Positions 55,398-63,650 of a stretch of 64,000 bases of DNA are shown here, in pieces. A program made the position numbers and the translations under genes. The notes below the pieces were generated by a model. It did no database searches. It saw only the letters and a program-made list of their open reading frames with translations, and was not told the origin of the DNA. Every line of letters begins with the position of its first letter. Positions within the stretch are counted from its first letter, which is position 1. The stretch comes from Pseudomonas sp. MM211 (GTDB lineage: Bacteria; Pseudomonadota; Gammaproteobacteria; Pseudomonadales; Pseudomonadaceae). Location: the NCBI RefSeq assembly GCF_020386635.1, contig NZ_CP081942.1:4216001-4280000 (forward strand), written 5' to 3'.

Positions 55398-57422
55398 TCA
55401 GCTCGCAACGCGGATGCGCCAGATACCAAACGGCTGGTGCCAGGGCTCGATGCGCATCTGCTGCACCTTGCCGTGCCACAGCCAGGTATGGCCGCTCATC
55501 AAATCCTCTCCGAGGGTGGTGGCATCGTCGTCCAAGCCCAGCTCCCAGAGCGGCAGCTCGAAGTGCGCCTCCTGAGCGTTGTGCGGGTCGAGGCTGATGG
55601 CCACGAGAATAAAGTTCTCGCGATCAGCGGTGCGCTTGCCGAAGTACAGGATGTTGTCGTTCCAGCAGGTGAAGGCCTTGAAACCCAGGTGGGTCTGCAG
55701 TGCCGGGTTCTGACGGCGGATGCGGTTGAGCTGGGCGATCTCGGCGACGATATTGCCGGGCGCCTGATAGTCACGCGGGCGAATCTCGTACTTCTCCGAA
55801 TCCAGATACTCCTCTTTGCCTGGCACCGGCAGGGCTTCGCAGATCTCGAAGCCTGAATACATACCCCACAGCCCGGAGCCCATGGTCGCCAGCGCAGCAC
55901 GAATCAGAAAGCCTGCGCGACCGTTGTGGTGCAGAAAGAAGGGATTGATGTCCGGCGTATTGACGAAGAAGTTCGGGCGGTAGCAATCGCGCCACGGCGC
56001 CTCGTTGAGCTCGGTCAGGTAGGTTTCCAGTTCGGCCTTGGTGTTGCGCCAGGTGAAATAGGTATAGCTCTGGGTGAAGCCCAGCTTGCCGAGGCGCGCC
56101 ATCATCGCGGGGCGGGTGAACGCTTCGGCGAGGAACATCACCTGCGGGTGGCTCTTGCGAATATCGGCGATCAGCCATTCCCAGAATGGCAGCGGCTTGG
56201 TGTGCGGGTTGTCGACGCGGAACTGGTACACGCCCAGTTCGACCCAGGTGCGCACCACGTCACGCAGCGCCAGCCATAGCTGGGGCACGGCGTCCTTGGC
56301 ATAGAAGTCGACGTTGACGATATCTTCGTACTTCTTCGGTGGGTTTTCCGCATGGCGGATGCTGCCGTCCGGGCGCCAACTGAACCAGCCGGGATGCTCC
56401 TGCAGCCACGGGTGATCCGGCGAGCACTGGATGGCGAAATCCAGGGCGATCTCCAGATCATGCTCACGGGCCGCCTCGACCAGAGCGACGAAATCTTCAC
56501 GGGTGCCGAGCTGTGGGTGAATGGCGTCATGCCCACCTTCGGGGCTGCCGATGGCGTAAGGACTGCCCGGATCATCGGGCCCGGCCGTGAGCGAATTGTT
56601 GCGGCCCTTGCGGTGCGCGGTACCAATGGGATGAATGGGCGGGAAGTACAGCACATCGAAGCCCATGGCCTGAATCGCAGGCAGGCGCTTGATCACGTCC
56701 CGGAGGGTGCCATGGCGCTCGGGATCGTCGGTTTCCGAACGGGGGAACAGCTCGTACCAGCTGGCAAAGCGTGCCATCGGGCGCTCCACATCCAGCAGGT
56801 AGACGGCGCTGCGGGTGCGGTGCGGATGGCCTTCGGCACGGCGTACCAGCGCCTGGGTATCCAGCGCCAGCAACAGCGCCACGCGCTCGTCGAGGCTCTG
56901 CAATTCGAGCAACTCATCGACCAGTGCCTGCAAGGCCACGCCCAGGTCGCCATCCGCGCGCTCGGCCGCCTGACGCAGCAACTGCTCGCCTTCCTGCAAC
57001 TCCAGATTGATGATCACTCCGGCGCCGAACTTCTTCGACAGCTCGTAGCAGTAGCTGGCGTAAATATCCCACCAGGCCTCGATGAGGAACTCAACCTCGC
57101 CGACCCGCTGCGGGGTGATCTCGGCTTGCCAACGGTCATTGCCGATGAACGCCAGCGGTTCGCGGTGCCAGTCCTGCGCACCGAAATCGCGCCACAACAC
57201 CTCGCCCGCCAGTTTGTCGTGGCCATCGGCGAAGATCAGCGCACTGACCGTCAACTGATCTCCGGCTATCGCCTTGACGGCGAAGCGGCCCTGCTCGATC
57301 TGCGGTTCCACCGCCTCGATGGCCAGGCGTGGCAACTCTAGCGCCTGTTCCAGTGACAACTGGCCATGCCCCAAACGGACGGGCTCTTGCAGATAAGGGG
57401 TTTGCAGATGAGCAGACGGCAT
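55398..57422 (-). CDS. glgE: Alpha-1,4-glucan:maltose-1-phosphate maltosyltransferase
   Basis: GH13_3 enzyme that adds maltosyl units from maltose-1-phosphate to alpha-glucan. The 674 residues include an N-terminal domain, then WYELFPRSETDDPERHGTLR and GFDVLYFPPIHPIGTAHRKG, which are hallmark GlgE motifs. The nucleophile is Asp404 (YQFRVDNPHTKPLPFWEWLI) and the acid/base Glu433 (VMFLAEAFTRPAMMARLGKL). The ATG at 57422 follows GAGGAGCCC. It is first in the operon with treS-mak and glgB. Together these give an ADP-glucose-independent route from trehalose to branched glucan. Confidence 0.97.
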   Translation of the reverse strand: MPSAHLQTPYLQEPVRLGHGQLSLEQALELPRLAIEAVEPQIEQGRFAVKAIAGDQLTVSALIFADGHDKLAGEVLWRDFGAQDWHREPLAFIGNDRWQAEITPQRVGEVEFLIEAWWDIYASYCYELSKKFGAGVIINLELQEGEQLLRQAAERADGDLGVALQALVDELLELQSLDERVALLLALDTQALVRRAEGHPHRTRSAVYLLDVERPMARFASWYELFPRSETDDPERHGTLRDVIKRLPAIQAMGFDVLYFPPIHPIGTAHRKGRNNSLTAGPDDPGSPYAIGSPEGGHDAIHPQLGTREDFVALVEAAREHDLEIALDFAIQCSPDHPWLQEHPGWFSWRPDGSIRHAENPPKKYEDIVNVDFYAKDAVPQLWLALRDVVRTWVELGVYQFRVDNPHTKPLPFWEWLIADIRKSHPQVMFLAEAFTRPAMMARLGKLGFTQSYTYFTWRNTKAELETYLTELNEAPWRDCYRPNFFVNTPDINPFFLHHNGRAGFLIRAALATMGSGLWGMYSGFEICEALPVPGKEEYLDSEKYEIRPRDYQAPGNIVAEIAQLNRIRRQNPALQTHLGFKAFTCWNDNILYFGKRTADRENFILVAISLDPHNAQEAHFELPLWELGLDDDATTLGEDLMSGHTWLWHGKVQQMRIEPWHQPFGIWRIRVAS

Positions 57423-57710
57423 CGAAACGGGCTCCTCACGCCTGGCAGGCGTATAAGCTGTTAGCCGTATGGCTCATGCCATAGGCCGTACACGAAAGTG
57501 CGTACCTAATGCGGGTTTGCCGCGACATCTGGAGGGCGTTTCAGGATCTGCTGCGTCAGCCTGCTACATCGAAAAAAGGCTCTAGCGTGCGAGGTCATGA
57601 AAAGTTCCAGGATGCCGTGACCTGTCTATCTCCGAACCTGACGGCTTTGGCAAAGTTCAGAGTTTCCGAGGGGCTGCAATCGGCCGGGAAAAGCGGCTAT
57701 CACAACGCCA
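57423..57710 (-). promoter_or_regulatory. Upstream region of the glgE operon with a 16-bp palindrome
   Basis: This 288-bp region has no credible gene. TATGGCTCATGCCATA (57468-57483) is a perfect interrupted palindrome 46 bp before the glgE start and could be an operator. Two GAACTT hexamers are present on the minus strand farther upstream, the core of the extracytoplasmic-stress sigma AlgU -35 element, but neither has a clean -10 at the right spacing. Control by RpoS or AlgU would fit the stress role of the genes; neither is proven by the sequence. Confidence 0.35.
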
Positions 57711-60260
57711 TCAAGGCGCATCGGCACCAAGCTTCTTCCACATGGCGCGAGTGATGCGCTGCCGGTTGGCATAGCCTTCCCAGGGGTTGCTCTGCAAACG
57801 CGACAAGCGCTGCTGCAGATTACCCATATGCCAGTGGGCCGACCCCTGCAGCTCCGTCAGTTCTTCCCGGCGAATCGGCACGGATACGGGCAGCCCAGGC
57901 CGCGCACGAACCGAATACGCTGCCACCGTACTGGCGCCGCGGCCATTGCGCAGGTAGTCCAGATACACCTTGCCGATGCGGTTCTTCGGGCCCATTCGAG
58001 CGCTGAAACGATCCGGTAACTCATCGGCCATGAACTGCGAGATTGCCTTGCCGAAGGCCTTCAAGGTCTCCCAGTCAACATGCCGCGCCAGCGGCACAAC
58101 CAGGTGCATCCCGCTGCCGCCGCTGGTCTTGAGAAACGCCTCCAGCCCCAACTCATCAAGCACCGCCAGGCTCAGGCGCGTGGCTTCGACGATGGCACGC
58201 CAAGGCAATGCCGGATCAGGGTCAAGGTCGAGGATCAGCCGGTCTGGGCGCTCGATGCTGGCGTAGGCGGCGTTCCAGGTATGCAGCTCGATGGCGCCCA
58301 TCTGCACAGCACCGACCAGTGCCGGCACGCTGTCGATGGCCATCAGGCGGTCATGACCGGGATCCAGCGCAGGGTCGAGATGGCGGATATTGGGGATCGC
58401 CAAGCGCTCGGCGTGCTTCTGGAAGAACTGCTCACCGTTCACGCCATCTGGCGCACGCAGCAGCGATACCGGGCGGCTGCGCAGATCCGGCAGCAGCCAG
58501 TCGGCGATCCCGGCGTAAAACTGCGCGAGCTCGACCTTGGTCGCCCCGCTCTGCGCATCGATGACCCGATCCGGGTTACTGATCGACACTTCGCCAACGT
58601 CTTCGCGACCACCGCGGCGCTGCGTTTTGGTGCTGGGCACGGGCTCATCGTCGAGCAACTCGGGGGGCACCGGCCGTTCCTCAACGATCTGTTCGGCGGG
58701 TTTGTCGCTGCGTTCGGCGATGAAGGCGCCCTGCCGAACCAGGCCTTCGTGCGTCCATCCCGCGAACGCCACCTCCACCACCAGTTGCGGTTCGACCCAC
58801 TGCACGCCACGGCGCTGGGCGGCGCTCGGCTGTTTGCTCAGAGGCGAATCATCGCGGCCGAGTGCCTTCATGCGTTTGTGCAGGCTGCTCAACAACGCAT
58901 CGTTGAACCCGCTGCCGACGCGCCCGGAGTAGCGCAGCCCATCGCCATCGTTGACCGCCAGCAGCAATGCGCCGAAACCTGCGCGGCTACCTTGCGGCTT
59001 GGTGAAGCCAACCACGATGAATTCCTGACGCTGCCGGCACTTGAGCTTGATCCAGTCAGCGCTACGCGAGGATCGATACGGGCTGCCGACACGCTTGCCG
59101 ATCACCCCCTCCAGGCCCAGGGCGCAGGCGCTGCCCAATACGCTCTGATGGTCGACCTCGAAAGCGTCCGAGAAACGCAGCAGGCCACGTCGTGCCGGTA
59201 GCCTCTCGAGCAACGCCGCACGCCGCTCTTGAACCGGTAGGCTGCGCTGATCCTGGCCATCGAGCCATGGCGCATCGAAGAGGAAATACAGAATGTCGCC
59301 ACTGCGCTGCTCGTCGAAGGCGTTTTGCAGGGCCTGAAAATCCGGCATGCCGTGGTCGTCTAGCACCACGGCTTCGCCATCCAGCCAGCTGTCACCCAGC
59401 TTGAGCTTACCCAGCGCCTCGGCCTGTGGCGCCATGCGCTGTGTCCAGTCATGGCCGTTGCGGCTGAACAGCTTCACGACACCCTCGCTGATACGCGCCA
59501 TGATGCGGTAGCCGTCGTACTTGATCTCGTAGATCCAATCGCCACCTGGAGGCGCGCTGACCAGCGTGGCCAACTGCGGCGACAGCAGCTCGGGCATTGT
59601 CTTGGCTTTGCCGGCCGCCGGCGTTGCCTTGGCCACGCTCTTGGCTTTGGCCGACGATGGCCGCGATTGATTGGCTGCGGGCTTGTGCATGCCGCCGACC
59701 AGATTGCCACTGATCACGCTGGCCGGCAGCGCGCTGACGATGTCGTAATCGCCTGCCGGCCTCGCGACGTCATCCCGCTCCTTGATCAGCAGCCACTGCT
59801 GCTTGTCGCCGCTGCCCTTCAGGCGTGTGCGCACCAACGTCCAGGCTCCTGTCAGCTTTTCACCGATCAGGGTGAACTTGAGCTTGCCCGCCTCGTAAGC
59901 AGCGACGGGGTCGCCCTCGGGCTGCCAGATGCCCTGATCCCAAACGATCACGTCGCCCGCGCCATAATTGCCCTCGGCAATGCTGCCTTCGAAGGTGGCG
60001 TATTCCAGCGGATGATCCTCGACATGCACGGCCAGGCGCTTCTGAGTCGGATCCAGGCTGGGGCCCTTGGGCACCGCCCAGCTCTTCAGAGTGCCCTGCA
60101 GCTCCAGGCGAAAATCATAGTGCAGGTTACGGGCATCGTGCTTCTGCACCACGAAACGCAGAGCACCGGCCTTGGCGCGACGGCGCGTCGTCGATTCACG
60201 GGGCTCGCTGGTGGACTCGAAGTTGCGCTTGCGGTTGTAGACGCTGGTCGCCCTGGCCAT
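57711..60260 (-). CDS. ligD: Multifunctional ATP-dependent DNA ligase LigD
   Basis: NHEJ ligase of 849 residues with the order PE-LIG-POL typical of Pseudomonas. The 3'-phosphoesterase domain (~1-170) has QKHDARNLHYDFRLELQG. The ligase domain (~220-525) has the nucleotidyl-transfer Lys in IYEIKYDGYRIMARI, then YLFDAPWLDGQDQ and EGVIGKRVGSPYRSSRSADW. The polymerase/primase domain (~560-849) has the metal site LILDLDPDPALPW and FLKTSGGSGMHLVVPLARH. A Lys/Ala-rich linker (~195-215) joins PE and LIG. It is 11 nt downstream of ku, in one operon. Confidence 0.97.
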   Translation of the reverse strand: MARATSVYNRKRNFESTSEPRESTTRRRAKAGALRFVVQKHDARNLHYDFRLELQGTLKSWAVPKGPSLDPTQKRLAVHVEDHPLEYATFEGSIAEGNYGAGDVIVWDQGIWQPEGDPVAAYEAGKLKFTLIGEKLTGAWTLVRTRLKGSGDKQQWLLIKERDDVARPAGDYDIVSALPASVISGNLVGGMHKPAANQSRPSSAKAKSVAKATPAAGKAKTMPELLSPQLATLVSAPPGGDWIYEIKYDGYRIMARISEGVVKLFSRNGHDWTQRMAPQAEALGKLKLGDSWLDGEAVVLDDHGMPDFQALQNAFDEQRSGDILYFLFDAPWLDGQDQRSLPVQERRAALLERLPARRGLLRFSDAFEVDHQSVLGSACALGLEGVIGKRVGSPYRSSRSADWIKLKCRQRQEFIVVGFTKPQGSRAGFGALLLAVNDGDGLRYSGRVGSGFNDALLSSLHKRMKALGRDDSPLSKQPSAAQRRGVQWVEPQLVVEVAFAGWTHEGLVRQGAFIAERSDKPAEQIVEERPVPPELLDDEPVPSTKTQRRGGREDVGEVSISNPDRVIDAQSGATKVELAQFYAGIADWLLPDLRSRPVSLLRAPDGVNGEQFFQKHAERLAIPNIRHLDPALDPGHDRLMAIDSVPALVGAVQMGAIELHTWNAAYASIERPDRLILDLDPDPALPWRAIVEATRLSLAVLDELGLEAFLKTSGGSGMHLVVPLARHVDWETLKAFGKAISQFMADELPDRFSARMGPKNRIGKVYLDYLRNGRGASTVAAYSVRARPGLPVSVPIRREELTELQGSAHWHMGNLQQRLSRLQSNPWEGYANRQRITRAMWKKLGADAP

Positions 60261-60271
60261 GGCCGCTCACC

Positions 60272-61096
60272 TCACTTCGACGTGCGTTTGCGCGTCGGCT
60301 TGGCCGAGTTGCCTTCCAGGCTGCGCTTGAGCAGATCGGTAAGGTCGATGACATCGGCGCTCTTGCTTGGCGGTTTGCGCTCGCCGCTTTCGACATCTTC
60401 GATCTTGCCGGCCTTGGCCTTCTTCTCGACCAGCGCCATGATCTTGTCGCGGAAGGTGTCGTGATACTCCTCGGGCTGCCAGTCCACCGCCATGTCGCGC
60501 ACCAGGCGCTTGGCCATGTCGCGTTCACCCTTGCTCAGTTTGGCGTCGGTCACTGCGTCGCTGAGTTCTAGGGTGTCGAGGCCACGCACCTCGTCAGGCC
60601 AGCGCAGCATCACCAGTAGCAATGCCGAGTCGTCAACCATCAGCGCGGCGAGGTGCTGTTTGACGTGCAGCACAACGTGGGCCAGGGCGACCTTGCCGGT
60701 ATCCTTGAGGGTCTGCTGCAGCAGGGCGTAGACCTTCTCGCCGCGTTTGTCCGGCGCCAGGTAATAGGGGCGCTCGATATGCTGCAGCGGAATGGCCTCG
60801 GCATCGAGAAAGCCGAAGATATCGATGGTCTGGGTGGATTCGGGGTGAGCCGCACGGATCTCGTCCTCGCCAATGATTACGTAGCGGCCTTTCTCCACCT
60901 GCACGCCCTTGGCGATATGTTCCTTGTCGACTTCCTTGCCGGTGGCCTTGTTGACGCGTTTGTAGCCGACCGGCTCCATACTGCGCGAATCGAGCCAGTC
61001 GAAATCGATGCCTTGTGTCTCGGTCGCCGATACCAGCGAAACAGGGATATGCACCAGCCCGAAGCTGATCGCCCCTTTCCAGATTGCCCGCGCCAT
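60272..61096 (-). CDS. ku: Non-homologous end joining protein Ku
   Basis: 274-residue homodimeric DNA-end-binding protein that recruits LigD. It begins MARAIWKGAISFGLVHIPVS, the canonical bacterial Ku start, has YYLAPDKRGEKVYALLQQTL in the core, and ends in a Lys-rich tail (KRSLEGNSAKPTRKRTSK). The ATG at 61096 has GGGGGAG upstream; the frame is open to 61162, but those 22 residues do not fit the family. Its operon with ligD next to the glucan/trehalose genes fits a stationary-phase survival island, as known around PA2150 in P. aeruginosa. Confidence 0.96.
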   Translation of the reverse strand: MARAIWKGAISFGLVHIPVSLVSATETQGIDFDWLDSRSMEPVGYKRVNKATGKEVDKEHIAKGVQVEKGRYVIIGEDEIRAAHPESTQTIDIFGFLDAEAIPLQHIERPYYLAPDKRGEKVYALLQQTLKDTGKVALAHVVLHVKQHLAALMVDDSALLLVMLRWPDEVRGLDTLELSDAVTDAKLSKGERDMAKRLVRDMAVDWQPEEYHDTFRDKIMALVEKKAKAGKIEDVESGERKPPSKSADVIDLTDLLKRSLEGNSAKPTRKRTSK

Positions 61097-61272
61097 GAGT
61101 TCACTCCCCCGCCATTGAACGTTAACGGGTGACTTGAGCGTGAAAACAAAAGTTTCAGTCATCCGCCGGAGGGCAGCGGCAAGCGACTGATGCAGGGAGA
61201 AAGTGGGAGAAATGCGTATAGCGAACTACTGCGCGGCGGCGCAGTTCTGTAGCGGTCTGGCAAGCGGCGTCG

Positions 61273-61515
61273 TTACAGAGTGACGCCGTCGCGATAGATC
61301 ACGCTACCGTCGATGGTGATGTCGCGGATCTCGCGCAGCATGTTGTCAGCCGCGGTTTCCGCCTCGCTCTCGCAGATACTGCCGGGAGCAGCGACCCAGA
61401 GCATCTGCACGGCGGCGCCAGCGCACTTGGGTTGGTACTCGATAAGGCCCACGTACTGCTGGCCATCCTTCATGGCATCCGTCCAGGCAATGCATCCTTT
61501 GAAGTTTCTGAACAT
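61273..61515 (-). CDS. Small hypothetical protein
   Basis: 80-residue protein starting MFRNFKGCIAWTDAMKDGQQ, then YVGLIEYQPKCAGAAVQMLW. The second half includes EAETAADNMLREIRDITIDG. I do not recognise the family. There are three Cys residues and no signal peptide or membrane helix. The ATG at 61515 has GGAG 7-10 nt upstream; a GTG four codons earlier is also in frame. It stands alone between ku and the mgtC-like gene, all on the minus strand. Confidence 0.65.
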   Translation of the reverse strand: MFRNFKGCIAWTDAMKDGQQYVGLIEYQPKCAGAAVQMLWVAAPGSICESEAETAADNMLREIRDITIDGSVIYRDGVTL

Positions 61516-61599
61516 CTCAGACTCCACTTCTGTATTGCGGCCACCTGATGCGGGCCTATTTGCTTAGGAGCGCATAACGGCCCAAGCGTTCCAGCGGTT

Positions 61600-62088
61600 T
61601 CAGCGAGGGCGCTTTTCCAGCCAGGTGATGAAGTGCGGCACAGTGTTGAAAATGAACAGCGCCAGCAGCGTACCCAATACAGCCGTCGCCTCACGGCCCA
61701 TGCCGACGGTGATGCCAATGGCAGCGGTCAGCCAGATACCGGCAGCCGTGGTCAGGCCCTTTACCTCGGCCATGGAGTCACCCTTGATGATGGTGCCGGC
61801 ACACAGAAACCCAATGCCCGCCACCAACCCCTGGATCACCCGGCTCATGGCATCGCTCTCGGCGCCCATCTGCGCAGGCACCAACACGAACAGCGCCGAG
61901 CCCATGGCTACCAGCATATGCGTGCGAATGCCTGCGGCCTTGCCGCTGGTTTCCCGCTCCAATCCCAGCAAGCCGCCCAACAGCGCGGCCAACAGCAGAC
62001 GCAGGGTGACTTGGGTAAATTGCTCGGGCGTACTCAAATCAGAAAATTCGTTGGCCAGCGTGGCCAGTACTTCGTCCCAGAAACTCAA
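61600..62088 (-). CDS. MgtC/SapB family membrane protein
   Basis: About 162 residues with four to five transmembrane helices, of the MgtC/SapB family linked with magnesium limitation and intracellular survival. It has LRLLLAALLGGLLGLERETS (family hallmark with Arg/Glu), AAGIRTHMLVAMGSALFVLV, GLVAGIGFLCAGTIIKGDSM and TAAGIWLTAAIGITVGMG. The start is uncertain. A TTG at 62088 (LSFWDEVLATLANEF) has GGGAG at good spacing, while ATG 62118 has no ribosome site; the frame is open to 62262. The short form lacks the C-terminal ACT-like domain of classical MgtC. Confidence 0.85.
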   Translation of the reverse strand: MSFWDEVLATLANEFSDLSTPEQFTQVTLRLLLAALLGGLLGLERETSGKAAGIRTHMLVAMGSALFVLVPAQMGAESDAMSRVIQGLVAGIGFLCAGTIIKGDSMAEVKGLTTAAGIWLTAAIGITVGMGREATAVLGTLLALFIFNTVPHFITWLEKRPR

Positions 62089-62311
62089 GATGATCGCTCC
62101 CAGCCTGCACTGATCCATATGAACGCACTGCCACAGCCGAGGCGCTGTTGGCGCTTCGCTATCGACCTTGCCGGGGGCGATAGGTTTGGCTTTTTTGCGA
62201 GCTGACCGTCTGGCGAAAAACCTGAACGGGCGTGAACCCGGCCCAGTCTGTTTGGTTAACACCTGCGACGTGACTTCAACCCATCACGTCGCTCGACGAA
62301 TGGAGGTTCGA

Positions 62312-62530
62312 ATGTCCAGAAATCATTACTTTCTCGTCAGCTACAAGCTGGGAAACCAGAAAAAATCGACTGAGGTTCAGGCTGAAGCGCCAGCGCTTAC
62401 GCCCGAGCAGGCGCGCCACCATATCGAATCGCTGCACAGCAGCGAACTACCCAGTGAAATCACCGACATCGACGTGAAGCCACTGGGCGATACCGGCGAC
62501 CAGGAACCTGGTCAGATTCGCCAGAGCTGA
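62312..62530 (+). CDS. Small hypothetical protein
   Basis: 72-residue protein starting MSRNHYFLVSYKLGNQKKST, then EVQAEAPALTPEQARHHIES, of unknown family. The ATG at 62312 has GGAGG upstream, so the longer frame from 62168 is not needed. It lies 9 bp before the Rossmann-fold protein gene on the same strand and is divergent from the mgtC-like gene, forming a likely three-gene unit 62312-63411. Confidence 0.7.
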   Translation: MSRNHYFLVSYKLGNQKKSTEVQAEAPALTPEQARHHIESLHSSELPSEITDIDVKPLGDTGDQEPGQIRQS

Positions 62531-62539
62531 GCACGCACC

Positions 62540-63166
62540 ATGAGCGACCCGAACGTGATTGAGAAAATAGCCCTGTACGGCGCACCGGATCGGATGACCG
62601 ATGCCCTGCTGGAGGCCATGTCGAGCAAGGGCCTGCAGGCTATCGTGATCGTCAACGACCCCACTGATATCGCCGCCCGCCCAAAGCTGAGCGCCAAGAG
62701 CGGCAACCCGTTCGATGCTGCCAGCGTGGCGCGTAGCGTTGCTGGAGTGGACGCGGTGATTGCCGTGTTGAGCAGCCGCCAGCTCCGCGCCGGCTGCGAC
62801 GTCGACGGTTTCGTGCGCACCTACGATGCCATCATCGCGCTGCTCGAGGGGCTGCCCAGCGCACGGGTCGAGCGTCTGCTGCTGATCGGAGACCACGGCT
62901 GGCTGGACGCCGCCGCCCATCTGCCGGGCGAGAAGGTCGAACACCTGCAGCACAGCCTGCACAAATCACCACTGGCCTGGACGCTAGTGGATGCGCCCGG
63001 CCATCGTCCGAGCGACAGCCAGACGACCGCTCGGGATGGCGACCATACCGCAATCATCACACTGCAACATTATGCCTGCAGCGTGATAGACCAATGCCTG
63101 CTGGGGACGAGCGTCAATCAACGCATACACGTCGACTCTCGCCCACAGGCCGAGGAGGCACCATGA
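62540..63166 (+). CDS. NAD(P)-binding Rossmann-like protein (NmrA-like), function unknown
   Basis: 208-residue protein resembling short NAD(P)-binding/epimerase-like proteins. KIALYGAPDRMTDALLEAMS takes the place of the usual G-x-x-G-x-x-G loop and is degenerate. AVIAVLSSRQLRAGCDVDGF and RVERLLLIGDHGWLDAA follow the YwnB/NmrA pattern. The imperfect glycine motif makes cofactor binding uncertain. It overlaps the next gene by 4 bp (ATGA). The substrate is unknown. Confidence 0.72.
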   Translation: MSDPNVIEKIALYGAPDRMTDALLEAMSSKGLQAIVIVNDPTDIAARPKLSAKSGNPFDAASVARSVAGVDAVIAVLSSRQLRAGCDVDGFVRTYDAIIALLEGLPSARVERLLLIGDHGWLDAAAHLPGEKVEHLQHSLHKSPLAWTLVDAPGHRPSDSQTTARDGDHTAIITLQHYACSVIDQCLLGTSVNQRIHVDSRPQAEEAP

Positions 63167-63411
63167 GTACTGAAAGCTATATTCTGTTGATGATCTCGGG
63201 CTGGCTGCTGGTGTCGGCCGCCATGCTCTGGGGCATGCTGCGCCTGGTCAACCGCTACCAGCTCGAAGCCCAGCTGGCCGAGGAATTCCCTCCTCTGCCC
63301 ACCTCGCCTACCAACCAATCCTGGCGGCTCCAGCACGCACCGCGCCGAGCGCGACTGCGCGAGCGTGCCTATCGGACTTATCAGCAGCATCAGCACGCGC
63401 TGACTAGCTAG
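63163..63411 (+). CDS. Small single-pass membrane protein
   Basis: 82-residue protein: MSTESYILLMISGWLLVSAA and MLWGMLRLVNRYQ form one N-terminal transmembrane helix, and a basic C-terminal tail follows (LQHAPRRARLRERAYRTYQQ). No family is recognised. The ATG overlaps the upstream gene stop (ATGA), so it is translated from the same message; the longer frame from 63094 lies inside that gene. The region 63412-63596 downstream holds no gene. Confidence 0.72.
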   Translation: MSTESYILLMISGWLLVSAAMLWGMLRLVNRYQLEAQLAEEFPPLPTSPTNQSWRLQHAPRRARLRERAYRTYQQHQHALTS

Positions 63412-63596
63412 GTGCAGACATTGCAGGAGCCGCGACCCCGGGGCGAATGGTGGCCATAATTCGTTTTTCGGTATGGCCTCCATCGCATTGCGCCGAGGTC
63501 GACGCTCCAACATTGATGGCGTGGCCATAAACAGGTGCACCACCAGTTGGCGCGATGCATTCCTTCTCCAAACAACTGCGCTTCTCCAGGCAAAAG

Positions 63597-63634
63597 AAAA
63601 CGCCCGTCTCGTGACCGATGACGGGCGTTTTTTC
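63597..63634. terminator. Bidirectional Rho-independent terminator
   Basis: AAAACGCCCGTC (63597-63608) pairs with GACGGGCGTTTT (63620-63631) and is followed by T's on the plus strand; A-rich sequence on the left gives a T-run for the minus strand as well. It lies between the plus-strand small-gene unit (ends 63411) and the glgP 3' end (63651), and can end both transcripts. Confidence 0.88.
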
Positions 63635-63650
63635 ATTGCACCGACGGCGC

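Noticed and set aside
57560..57690. AlgU (sigma-22) promoters suggested by two GAACTT hexamers upstream of glgE
   Set aside because: Neither hexamer has a TCTRA-like -10 at 16-17 bp, so a promoter call is not supported.
57509..57754. 81-residue plus-strand frame upstream of glgE
   Set aside because: No ribosome site, overlaps the ligD 3' end in antisense and has no recognisable pattern.
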